Positions 16,644 through 23,882 of a DNA stretch of 64,000 nucleotides are shown here, in pieces. The position numbers were made by a program, and so were the translations under genes. The stretch comes from Pseudomonas jessenii (GTDB taxonomy: Bacteria > Pseudomonadota > Gammaproteobacteria > Pseudomonadales > Pseudomonadaceae), in the NCBI RefSeq assembly GCF_002236115.1, contig NZ_NIWT01000010.1:269179-333178 (forward strand). The letters run 5' to 3'. A model generated the notes under the pieces. The model was not told where the DNA came from, did no database searches, and saw only the letters and a list, made by a program, of their open reading frames with translations. Position 1 is the first letter of the stretch. Each line of letters starts with the position of its first letter.

Positions 16644-17616
16644 GCCCCACACGGCAACTCACGCCAAAAGCCCTGGAAAGGCGCACTGGAACCGCTGGAA
16701 ACGACCGCTGACGATGCTGTTTTTCCTGATGCTGATCGTGCTCTTCACGATGCTCGCCCAGCGCATCGAATGGTACGAAGTGTTCGATACCCTGGCCGAT
16801 TTCAAGGTGCGCACACTGATCATTGCCTCGGGGCTGACCCTGGTGAGTTTTCTGGTGTACGCCTGCTTCGACCTGATCGGCCGCACCTACATCCGCCAGA
16901 ACCTGACCTGGAAGCAGATTCTGCCCGTGGGGATCATCAGCTACGCCTTCAACCTGAACCTGAGCGCCTGGGTCGGTGGCATCGCCATGCGATACCGGTT
17001 GTATTCGCGGCTCGGGGTCAGCAAGAGCAACATCGCGAAAATCCTCGGTCTGAGCCTGGCGACCAACTGGTTCGGTTACATGGTCATTGCCGGCGCCATG
17101 TTCAGCAGCGGGCTGGTGCGCATGCCGCCGGGGTGGAAGCTCAGCAGTAGCGCGCTGCAAGGCGTGGGGGTTTTGTTATTGCTGCTGAGCGCCGGATACC
17201 TGGTGGCGTGCCGGTTTGCCAAACGTCGGGAGTGGGTGATTCGTGGTGTGGAGATTGACCTGCCGTCGCCGCGCATGGCCGTGCTGCAACTGGCCCTCGG
17301 TGCCCTGAACTGGTCGCTGATGGCAGCGGTGATCTTCACCTTGCTACCGAACAAACTGGACTATCCACTGGTGCTGGGTGTGCTGTTGATCAGCGCCATC
17401 GCCGGGGTCATCACTCACATCCCGGCCGGGCTCGGCGTGCTGGAAGCCGTGTTTGTGGCGCTGCTGCAACACGAGGCTTCGCGGGGCAGCCTGGTGGCGG
17501 GACTGCTGGCCTATCGAGCGATATATTTCATCCTGCCGTTGTTGATTGCCCTGGTGATGTACCTGCTGGTGGAAGCCAAGGCCAAGTCATTGCGGATTGC
17601 GAAGAAACCCAAGTGA
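16630..17616 (+). CDS. YbhN/UPF0104 family membrane protein (lysylphosphatidylglycerol synthase TM-like)
   Basis: A 328-residue inner-membrane protein with about eight hydrophobic segments; it matches the integral-membrane part of the MprF/YbhN superfamily (LPG synthase TM region). Landmarks are NLNLSAWVGGIAMRYRLYSRLG (R-Y-R loop, quoted in part: GGIAMRYRLYSRLG) and GVITHIPAGLGVLEAVFVAL near the C-terminus. It lacks the soluble aminoacyl-transferase domain, so it may flip or move lipid rather than synthesise it. It overlaps clsB by 14 bp and is the last gene of the operon; a REP pair follows, and no strong terminator was seen. Confidence 0.85.
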   Translation: MNRTEPHTATHAKSPGKAHWNRWKRPLTMLFFLMLIVLFTMLAQRIEWYEVFDTLADFKVRTLIIASGLTLVSFLVYACFDLIGRTYIRQNLTWKQILPVGIISYAFNLNLSAWVGGIAMRYRLYSRLGVSKSNIAKILGLSLATNWFGYMVIAGAMFSSGLVRMPPGWKLSSSALQGVGVLLLLLSAGYLVACRFAKRREWVIRGVEIDLPSPRMAVLQLALGALNWSLMAAVIFTLLPNKLDYPLVLGVLLISAIAGVITHIPAGLGVLEAVFVALLQHEASRGSLVAGLLAYRAIYFILPLLIALVMYLLVEAKAKSLRIAKKPK

Positions 17617-17638
17617 TTTTGTGCTGGTTGTGAGGACG

Positions 17639-17737
17639 CCTTCGCGGGCAAGCCCGCTCCCACAGTGCCTGTTGGTGGATGCAGATTCCATGTACACCCT
17701 CGATCCTTGTGGGAGCGGGCTTGCCCGCGAAGGGGCC
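17639..17737. repeat. Inverted REP pair of a second sequence class
   Basis: Copies at 17639-17665 and 17706-17736 share TTCGCGGGCAAGCCCGCTCC, a variant distinct from the GCGAGCAAGCTYGCTC type found elsewhere in the window. They sit between convergent genes. Confidence 0.83.
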
Positions 17738-17755
17738 CGCAAGAACACCCCAATA

Positions 17756-18514
17756 TCAGGATGATTGAATAATGCTCAAACGCTCCCCCACTACCATCTC
17801 GGTAATCCAGCCGACAAGGATCGAGGTGTAGGCCTGCTGCGAAACCGGGTCGCTCAGCGCATGGTCGGCGCCATCGATAATGCGATGGGTCAGCGAGTGA
17901 GTCTGCTGGCACGCCGCGCGGTAACTCATGATCGTCGAATGGGGCACGTAGTCGTCGGTCTCGGACTGCACCAACAGGACATCCCCGGTGAATTGCGAGC
18001 AGGCGTGCAAGGCACGATTGCTGTCGGCACGCACCAGGGTGCTTCGGTAATCACGCAGATCCAGCTTGTCCAGGTCGCGTTTCGGCGCGTGCCATTGCTC
18101 GTCTCGATACAGCGCCGGCACCCGCAGCGCCAGCCAGCGCACGGGCCTCAGCGAGGTCAGAATCGAGGCCAGATAACCCCCGTAACTGGTGCCGACCACG
18201 GCAATCGCCGAGGTATCGAGGGCCGGGTGCGCGAGCAAGCGGTCATAGGCCGCCAGCAGGTCGCGCAAATTGTCTTCCCGGGTCACCCGGGACAATGGAA
18301 TGCCGGTGCCACCGGTGTGCCCGCGCAGGTCAAAGGTCAGGCACACGCACCCCAACCCGGCGATACCTTTGGCGCGTTCCAGATCCCGCTCCTGGCTGCC
18401 GCCCCAACCGTGCACAAAGAGCACGCCGGGGACTTTCGATTTGGGACTCAGGAAGGTCCCGCTCATCTGTTCGTCGTCGATGTCGATCTGAATGGATTCG
18501 CTTCTAGCCGTCAT
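17756..18514 (-). CDS. Alpha/beta hydrolase, dienelactone hydrolase/DAP-like
   Basis: A 252-residue serine hydrolase. VLFVHGWGGS (residues 31-40) is the oxyanion region, GTSYG at 108-112 holds the nucleophile Ser110, SETDDYVP supplies the acid (Asp187 or 188) and DGADHAL the His (His218). No signal peptide. It overlaps the end of the upstream DUF3182 gene by 11 bp, so both are expressed from one message. Its substrate is unknown; linkage to an ATP-grasp-like ligase suggests that it hydrolyses an ester or amide made or used by its partner, but that is inference. Confidence 0.85.
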   Translation of the reverse strand: MTARSESIQIDIDDEQMSGTFLSPKSKVPGVLFVHGWGGSQERDLERAKGIAGLGCVCLTFDLRGHTGGTGIPLSRVTREDNLRDLLAAYDRLLAHPALDTSAIAVVGTSYGGYLASILTSLRPVRWLALRVPALYRDEQWHAPKRDLDKLDLRDYRSTLVRADSNRALHACSQFTGDVLLVQSETDDYVPHSTIMSYRAACQQTHSLTHRIIDGADHALSDPVSQQAYTSILVGWITEMVVGERLSIIQSS

Positions 18515-19613
18515 AGGGTTTAACCGTCACGTACTTGAGGAGAAAGTCACTGGCCTGCGCCGGCCCGCGGTACACCTCGATGGCGTCCGCCGGCAGCGGC
18601 TGGTCGATGTAGGTTTCCACCGAAGACACACGAATCGCGCATATCCCCGGATCGTTGACGAAATTCTGCAAGGCCGCGACCTCGGCGCTGCTGGCACCGC
18701 CCATGCGCCAGGACTGTTCGAGCACACCGCTGCGTGGCCGGCCATCGCTGCCGACGCCCTGGGCGATGTCGTAGTTGCGCCGCGAGGCATAGAAACCTGG
18801 GTAGGCTTCATCCGCCGCGCTGTCGAACACCTGTGCCTGGCGGATCGCCAGTTGCACGTCTTCCGGCAGATCCAGCTTCAACAATTCGTCATAGCCGCCT
18901 GGCACCACCAGCAGGTTGGACCCGCCATACACCTGTTCACCCTGAGCGTCCTCGGTCAAGTATTGATCACCGCAGTAACTGAGTACCTTTGCGCCGATAA
19001 AACTCTGGCCGACGCTGTGGGTAATCACCTGGTCCAGGTCCTGTTCGAGCACCACGCCTTCGGTGAACATCGCCTCGGCCTCGGGCTGGGCAAGCAGCTC
19101 ATCGAACTCTTCGAGGCTTTTGATCACTTCCTGACCACGTCCGGCACAGGCATGAATCGGTTTCAGGCGGATCGGCCCGGTGTACAGCAAATGCTCCGCC
19201 GCCGGGCGCGCATCCTTCAGGGAGAACACGCTGAGACCGTCGAGCACCACGCTGCGCACCCGCTCGGAAAACAACGGAGCCCAGCCTCGCGGCGCATGGG
19301 CATGGTGGTTGAGCAATCCGTGACTGATGGCTTTGGTGCAGATGAAGTCGTGGTCGACATAACCGCCCCACAAATCCTCCGGGCCCTTGACCCCCAGTTG
19401 CCGGGCAGCCGCAGCGCCCACAAGGGTCTGGGTCGGCAACAGGTAGAGGTCTCGCCCTGCATGCAGTTGCGGGTCGTAGCTGCCGCCGTAGTTGAGCCCC
19501 AGTATCTGCGCCAGCCAGCGGGCCAGTGCGCGGTTGGTTTCAACTTCATGCACTGGCGCGTCGGCGAGCACCGAATGGGCGACCACCAGTTTCCTGCGGT
19601 TTGCCGGGGTCAT
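18504..19613 (-). CDS. DUF3182 family protein, ATP-grasp-like
   Basis: A 369-residue soluble protein that I recognise as DUF3182, a family without known function. It has features that look like an ATP-grasp fold: GPIRLKPIHACAGRGQEV (residues 146-163; Lys151-Pro152 and glycine loop as in the ATP-binding lysine region) and MFTEGVVLEQDL (182-193; Glu190 at the hinge position). GGSNLLVVPGGYDEL lies further on. ATP-grasp enzymes join a carboxylate to an amine or thiol. The gene overlaps the following alpha/beta hydrolase by 11 bp. Start at 19613 is preceded by a GGGGGA stretch. The ATP-grasp link is my inference from motifs, not an established annotation. Confidence 0.72.
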   Translation of the reverse strand: MTPANRRKLVVAHSVLADAPVHEVETNRALARWLAQILGLNYGGSYDPQLHAGRDLYLLPTQTLVGAAAARQLGVKGPEDLWGGYVDHDFICTKAISHGLLNHHAHAPRGWAPLFSERVRSVVLDGLSVFSLKDARPAAEHLLYTGPIRLKPIHACAGRGQEVIKSLEEFDELLAQPEAEAMFTEGVVLEQDLDQVITHSVGQSFIGAKVLSYCGDQYLTEDAQGEQVYGGSNLLVVPGGYDELLKLDLPEDVQLAIRQAQVFDSAADEAYPGFYASRRNYDIAQGVGSDGRPRSGVLEQSWRMGGASSAEVAALQNFVNDPGICAIRVSSVETYIDQPLPADAIEVYRGPAQASDFLLKYVTVKPYDG

Positions 19614-19803
19614 GCATCCCCCTTCAATCGACGTTTGATGAATGTAGCTGAAGGGGTGCAGAGATCAGGCCAAGGCCCGTTGAGGGAAAAGGGGTTTTAA
19701 ATCAGCCCGTTGCGCAGGAAGTGATGGCATGTGGCCTGTTTTATTCTGCACGACGCCCTTTGATACTCCGGCATTTTGCACGATTCCAGCCCGCACGCCC
19801 GAC

Positions 19804-19898
19804 CCTGTGGGAGCGAGCTTGCTCGCGATGAGGGAATGACATTCAACATTTATGTAGCAGACACACAGCTATCGCGAGCAAGCTCGCTCCCACAGGGA
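19804..19898. repeat. Inverted REP pair
   Basis: Copies at about 19804-19834 and 19868-19897 face each other. They occupy part of the 300-bp stretch 19614-19913, which otherwise holds no gene that I can support. Confidence 0.83.
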
Positions 19899-19913
19899 AT
19901 CGAGGTGATGCGA

Positions 19914-20906
19914 CTACCGTGGGACCGATCCAGAGTTCACCCCAAACCGTGTCCGATAATCACTCGGCGCCAACCCGGTGATTTTCCTGAACGTTGCGCG
20001 AAACGCCCCGGGGTCCTGATAACCCACGGTCCAGGCGATGTGGTCGATGGTGCCGTTGGTGAACTCAAGCATTTCCCGGGCCTTGCCAACTCGCAGGTGC
20101 TGGCAGTATTCGGTGGGTTTGAGCCCGGTGGCCGCGCGAAAGCGTCGCAGGAAGGTGCGTTCTTCCAGCCCTGCCTTTTCGGCCATCGCCGCCAGCGACA
20201 CATCGGTCGCTCCGGTACTTTGCAGCCAGTGTTGCACCTTGAGGATCGTCGCATCGCCATGACTGAGGATCGGCGCAAAGTTGCTGCCGCACTCACTGGC
20301 GCTATCGCTGTGTTCCACCACCAGAAAACGCGCGGTGTTGGTGGCGATGCTCGGCCCCAGCAACCGGTTGACCAGGCGCAGACCCAGTTCCGACCAGGCC
20401 ATCAGCCCGGCGGTGGTAATCAGGTCGCCGTCATCGACAATCGGCGTATCGGCCTTGAGCCGGATCGCCGGATAACGTTCGGCGAAAGCTTTGGCCGAGG
20501 TCCAGTGAGTGGTGGCGCTACGACCGTCGAGCAGACCGCTTTCGGCCAACAGGATAGAGCCCACGCAAACCCCGCCCAGTGTCGCGCCGCTGGCATGTTG
20601 CTCACGCAACCAGCGAATCAATCCCTTTGGCGCCTGGCCTTCGGAAAAACCGCCGATCGACGGCGGAATCAACACGGCCACCAGGGCGCGCTCCAGGCCA
20701 GGATGGCTGTCGAAGACCCGAACCGGCGCCTGATCACTCTCGACCTGCCAATGGCTGACCCGCAACAGCGGCAACTGCACAGACTGATGTTCGGCGGCGA
20801 TCCGGTTGGCCACCCCGAACAAATCCGTCAAACCATGCACCGCCGCCATCTGCGCGCCGGGATAGATCAGTACACCGAGTTCGGCGATTGCCCTTTCTGC
20901 GTCCAT
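19914..20906 (-). CDS. GlxA-type AraC-family transcriptional regulator (DJ-1/PfpI + HTH)
   Basis: A 330-residue regulator. The N-terminal half is a DJ-1/PfpI-like domain (LGVLIYPGAQMAAVHGLTDL, GVCVGSILLAESGLLDGR, TTHW), a ligand-sensing amidotransferase-like fold. The C-terminus has two helix-turn-helix motifs of the AraC type (VSLAAMAEKAGLEERTFLRR and IDHIAWTVGYQDPGAFRATF, then KITGLAPSDYR). I chose the ATG at 20906, which follows AGGGGG about 10 bases upstream. It diverges from the isochorismatase-family gene at 21008, which it probably controls. Confidence 0.87.
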   Translation of the reverse strand: MDAERAIAELGVLIYPGAQMAAVHGLTDLFGVANRIAAEHQSVQLPLLRVSHWQVESDQAPVRVFDSHPGLERALVAVLIPPSIGGFSEGQAPKGLIRWLREQHASGATLGGVCVGSILLAESGLLDGRSATTHWTSAKAFAERYPAIRLKADTPIVDDGDLITTAGLMAWSELGLRLVNRLLGPSIATNTARFLVVEHSDSASECGSNFAPILSHGDATILKVQHWLQSTGATDVSLAAMAEKAGLEERTFLRRFRAATGLKPTEYCQHLRVGKAREMLEFTNGTIDHIAWTVGYQDPGAFRATFRKITGLAPSDYRTRFGVNSGSVPR

Positions 20907-21007
20907 TGTCAGTTTTCCCCCTTCTATTGTCGGTGCGGCCAATCCTCGGATCGCCTGCCAGAGCCAATACTTCATTCCACACCAACACACACTTCGAGGA
21001 AACAGTC

Positions 21008-21568
21008 ATGGCCAAGCAAGCGCTCATCGTAGTCGATATCCAGAACGACTACTTCCCCCAAGGCAAGTGGCCGCTGGTCGGTGCCGACGCCGCCGCCGAC
21101 AACGCCGTACGCCTGATCAAGGCCTTCCGCGACGCAGGGGATTCAGTGGTGCACATTCGCCACGAATTCACCTCTGAAGATGCGCCGTTTTTCACCCCGA
21201 ACTCCGAGGGCGCGAAGTTGCACCCGAAAGTGCTCAACCGTGCCGACGAACCGGTGGTGCTCAAACACTTCGTCAACTCGTTCCGCGAAACCGAACTGAA
21301 ATCGATCCTCGACGAACAAGGCATCAAGGAACTGGTGGTCGTGGGCAGCATGAGCCACATGTGCGTCGACGGCATCACCCGGGCGGCGGCGGATTTTGGT
21401 TATACGGTCACCGTGATCCACGACGCCTGCGCCACCCGTGACCTGGAGTTCAATGGCGTGACGGTTCCGGCGGCGCAAGTTCATGCGGCGTTCATGGCGG
21501 CCCTGGCGTTTGCCTATGCCAGCGTGGTCTCGACCAACGAGTACCTGACAAGAAGCCGGAAGCTGTAA
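21008..21568 (+). CDS. Isochorismatase-family cysteine hydrolase
   Basis: A 186-residue hydrolase of the isochorismatase/nicotinamidase fold. The catalytic triad can be read: Asp in ALIVVDIQNDYF (residue 10), Lys in EPVVLKHFVNSF, and Cys in SMSHMCVDGITRAA. The cis-peptide region before the cysteine is VVGSMSHM. Substrate unknown; members hydrolyse amides, isochorismate or pyrazinamide-type compounds. ATG 21008 follows GAGGAA; the frame is open further upstream but that part overlaps the promoter region. It is divergent from a GlxA-type regulator and followed by a strong terminator at 21599-21631. Confidence 0.87.
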   Translation: MAKQALIVVDIQNDYFPQGKWPLVGADAAADNAVRLIKAFRDAGDSVVHIRHEFTSEDAPFFTPNSEGAKLHPKVLNRADEPVVLKHFVNSFRETELKSILDEQGIKELVVVGSMSHMCVDGITRAAADFGYTVTVIHDACATRDLEFNGVTVPAAQVHAAFMAALAFAYASVVSTNEYLTRSRKL

Positions 21569-21598
21569 ACCTTATTCGGGACAAGACAGCAAAAATGA

Positions 21599-21631
21599 AA
21601 AAGCCCATGGCCTCACCTGCCATGGGCTTTT
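21599..21631 (+). terminator. Rho-independent terminator after the isochorismatase-family gene
   Basis: A perfect 13-bp stem, AAAAGCCCATGGC with GCCATGGGCTTTT, and a 7-base loop, ending in T4. Confidence 0.9.
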
Positions 21632-21789
21632 AATTGCCGGTGAGTCTGGACGATCTGCATCAAACGCAATACCGCCAGAATCCTGAAAAGTCATGCAGAA
21701 GCCAACAATCACTCCACTCCCAACGCATACGCGGGGGATGTTGCTTTCACCCATGCCACTTTCTGGATAACTCACTGGAAGCCTGAACA

Positions 21790-22290
21790 ATGAACAGCAT
21801 GAATATCAGCACTGACAGCCTGTCGAAAAAAACATCCCTCGGACTCACCACCATGGCGCTAGGGACCTACGGCATTTACTTCGCCCTCGCCGTTATCTAC
21901 TTCTGGTTCGGGGGAATGAAATTCACCCACTATGAAGCAGAGGGGCTGGTGCCGCTGGTGAGCAACAGTCCCTTCCTGGGATGGGTCTATAACATTTTCA
22001 GTGTCGATCTGTTTTCCAGTTTGCTTGGCGTTCTGGAGATCTCCATCGGTGTACTGATTGCGGGTCGCCTGCTGTCGCCAAAGCTTTCCTTGATCGGGGG
22101 CGCCTTGTCGGCCGGGCTGTTTTTCACCACCTTGAGCTTTATGTTCTCGACCCCCGGCGTGATTGAGCCCGGCCTTGGTTTCCCGGCCATTTCGGTCGCG
22201 CCAGGCCAGTTCCTGCTCAAGGACATCGGCTTGCTTGCCGCCTCCCTGTTCGTGGCGGGCCATTCGCTGACCCGACTGGAAACCCCTTGA
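21790..22290 (+). CDS. DUF417 family membrane protein (RclC/YkgB-like)
   Basis: A 166-residue inner-membrane protein with four hydrophobic segments (about residues 24-45, 70-92, 97-118 and 140-158). KFTHYEAEGLVPLVSNSPFL is the DUF417 signature (compare KFVPYEADSITPFVANSPLM in E. coli RclC, from memory), and SVAPGQFLLKDIGLLAAS matches the conserved GRLVLKD region. RclC belongs to the reactive-chlorine response in E. coli. The gene is convergent with an AraC-type gene of RclR-like architecture with only 30 bp between. Start could be 21790 or the ATG at 21799. Confidence 0.85.
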   Translation: MNSMNISTDSLSKKTSLGLTTMALGTYGIYFALAVIYFWFGGMKFTHYEAEGLVPLVSNSPFLGWVYNIFSVDLFSSLLGVLEISIGVLIAGRLLSPKLSLIGGALSAGLFFTTLSFMFSTPGVIEPGLGFPAISVAPGQFLLKDIGLLAASLFVAGHSLTRLETP

Positions 22291-22320
22291 GCTGACAACT
22301 TCACCCGCCGATGGCCTGAA

Positions 22321-23193
22321 TCAGCTCGATGCATTCAGGTCATCGCCATCACCCGCCAGTACGCGGCCCTCAAGGGCCAGGGATTTCATCCAGTCCCGTG
22401 GACTGCAGCCGGTCTTGCGGCGAAACGCACGGGCAAGGGCCGACGGACTTTCATAGCCCACCTCATCGGCGATCAGCGTAATCGGCCGCCCCTCCCGCAG
22501 GCGCTTCTGCGCCAGACTGATCCGCCAGCTCAGAAGATAATCCAACGGTGTTTGCCCCAGGACCGCGCGGAAATGCACCGCAAAAGCGGCGCGGGACATG
22601 TTCGATTCATTTGCCAACTCGGCCACTGACCAGGCCCGCTGAGGTTGGTTGTGCATCTGTATCAGCGAGCGCGACAGCCGCACATCGGCCAACCCGGCCA
22701 TCATGCCGGTGCTCAACTGATGGTGGTCGAGCAAATGCCGGAACAGCAGGATGATCAACAGTTCGAACAAACGATCAAGCACGGCCTCCCTGCCGCAATG
22801 GCCAGCGCCAGCTTCACCGAACAGCCATCTCAGGGTGTCGGCCAGCAACGGCAGCTCATCCAGGGGCAACACCAGAAGATCGGGGAGCGAAGCAGATATC
22901 GGATTGCTGGCGCCGCCATCGAACAGCATCGACGCACATAACAGCTGAGCACCTTCAGTCTCACTGGCGATGAGCTGATGTCGACTGGGGCGCGGCAGGA
23001 AAATCAGGCTGGGGCGAGTGATCAACAACTCACTCCTCCCTGGGCCTTTCAAAGTGACAGAGCCGGCCTGCAACAAGTGAATATGACCGCGCTGGTCGGC
23101 GCCATCGTAGGACGCCACGCCGCAAAGCATGCCGCTGTAGAACAGGTTCGCGCGCACGCCGAACTGTGACAACAACGTAGACAGGCGATCCAT
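22321..23193 (-). CDS. Cupin-AraC transcriptional regulator (RclR-like architecture)
   Basis: A 290-residue regulator with an N-terminal cupin-6 domain (residues 1-160; HLLQAGSVTLKGPG, FLPRPSRHQL) and a C-terminal AraC HTH pair (VAELANESNMSRAAFAVHFR and ITLIADEVGYESPSALARAF followed by KTGCSPRDW). In E. coli RclR, cysteines in the cupin domain sense hypochlorous acid; here LLCASML places a Cys at the corresponding second position and another Cys occurs in GMLCGVAS. I chose the ATG at 23193 (MDRLSTLL) over an upstream ATG at 23223, as it matches the family N-terminus. Target genes are probably the adjacent DUF417 gene and others; that is inference. Confidence 0.83.
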   Translation of the reverse strand: MDRLSTLLSQFGVRANLFYSGMLCGVASYDGADQRGHIHLLQAGSVTLKGPGRSELLITRPSLIFLPRPSRHQLIASETEGAQLLCASMLFDGGASNPISASLPDLLVLPLDELPLLADTLRWLFGEAGAGHCGREAVLDRLFELLIILLFRHLLDHHQLSTGMMAGLADVRLSRSLIQMHNQPQRAWSVAELANESNMSRAAFAVHFRAVLGQTPLDYLLSWRISLAQKRLREGRPITLIADEVGYESPSALARAFRRKTGCSPRDWMKSLALEGRVLAGDGDDLNASS

Positions 23194-23293
23194 AGGGCAA
23201 CTCTGCACAGGGTCTGGACCCATAGCAGAGTATCACTGCGCGCTGACGGCTGGACGATCCTCGATCCCGGCGAGGAATGCCCAGGTAAAATGC

Positions 23294-23329
23294 AAAAAGC
23301 CCGGCATTCATAGGGAGGCCGGGCTTTTT
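23294..23329 (-). terminator. Rho-independent terminator downstream of ssb
   Basis: A 12-bp stem AAAAAGCCCGGC / GCCGGGCTTTTT with a 12-base loop; works for ssb on the minus strand and also for reads from the other side. Confidence 0.88.
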
Positions 23330-23354
23330 CAGGCTCTATTCTTTGGTGAAAGAA

Positions 23355-23873
23355 TCAGAACGGGATATCGTCATCAAAGCTGTCGAAATCCGGAGCCGGC
23401 TGAGGAGCGGCCTGCTGTGGAGCCGGGCGCGACTGTTGCGGCGCCGACTGCTGTGGACGTGGAGCCTGCTGGCGTGGCGCGGACTGCTGGTAGTTGTTAC
23501 CACCGCCCTGGCCTTGCTGGTCGCCCTGTGGACGGCCGCCCAGCAGTTGCATGGTGCCTTGCATGTCGACCACGATTTCGGTGGTGTAACGCTTGATACC
23601 GTCTTTTTCCCACTCGCGGGTCTGCAGCTTGCCTTCGATGTAGACCTGAGAACCTTTACGCAGGTATTCGCCAGCGATTTCTGCAACCTTGCCGAACATC
23701 GACACACGGTGCCATTCGGTCTTTTCAACTTTCTGACCGGTTTGCTTGTCGGTCCACTGTTCGCTGGTCGCCAGACTCAGGTTGGTCACGGCGTTACCGT
23801 TAGGCAAGTAGCGAACTTCGGGATCCTGGCCGCAAGTGCCGACCAATATGACTTTGTTAACCCCACGGGCCAT
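23355..23873 (-). CDS. ssb: Single-stranded DNA-binding protein SSB
   Basis: A 172-residue SSB. The OB fold covers residues 1-110 (GVNKVILVGTCGQDPEVRYLPNG, EKTEWHRVSMFGKVAEIAGEYLRKGSQVYIEG in part). A disordered Gly/Gln/Pro-rich linker follows, and the acidic tail ends DDDIPF, which recruits repair and replication partners. It coats ssDNA as a tetramer. It starts 9 bp after the stop of the MFS gene, so it is probably co-transcribed with it as well as from any promoter of its own. A terminator follows at 23294. Confidence 0.97.
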   Translation of the reverse strand: MARGVNKVILVGTCGQDPEVRYLPNGNAVTNLSLATSEQWTDKQTGQKVEKTEWHRVSMFGKVAEIAGEYLRKGSQVYIEGKLQTREWEKDGIKRYTTEIVVDMQGTMQLLGGRPQGDQQGQGGGNNYQQSAPRQQAPRPQQSAPQQSRPAPQQAAPQPAPDFDSFDDDIPF

Positions 23874-23882
23874 AACGTTCTC

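Noticed and set aside
5517..19898. REP clusters considered as a CRISPR array
   Set aside because: The repeats are inverted pairs scattered between genes, without regular spacers or cas genes.
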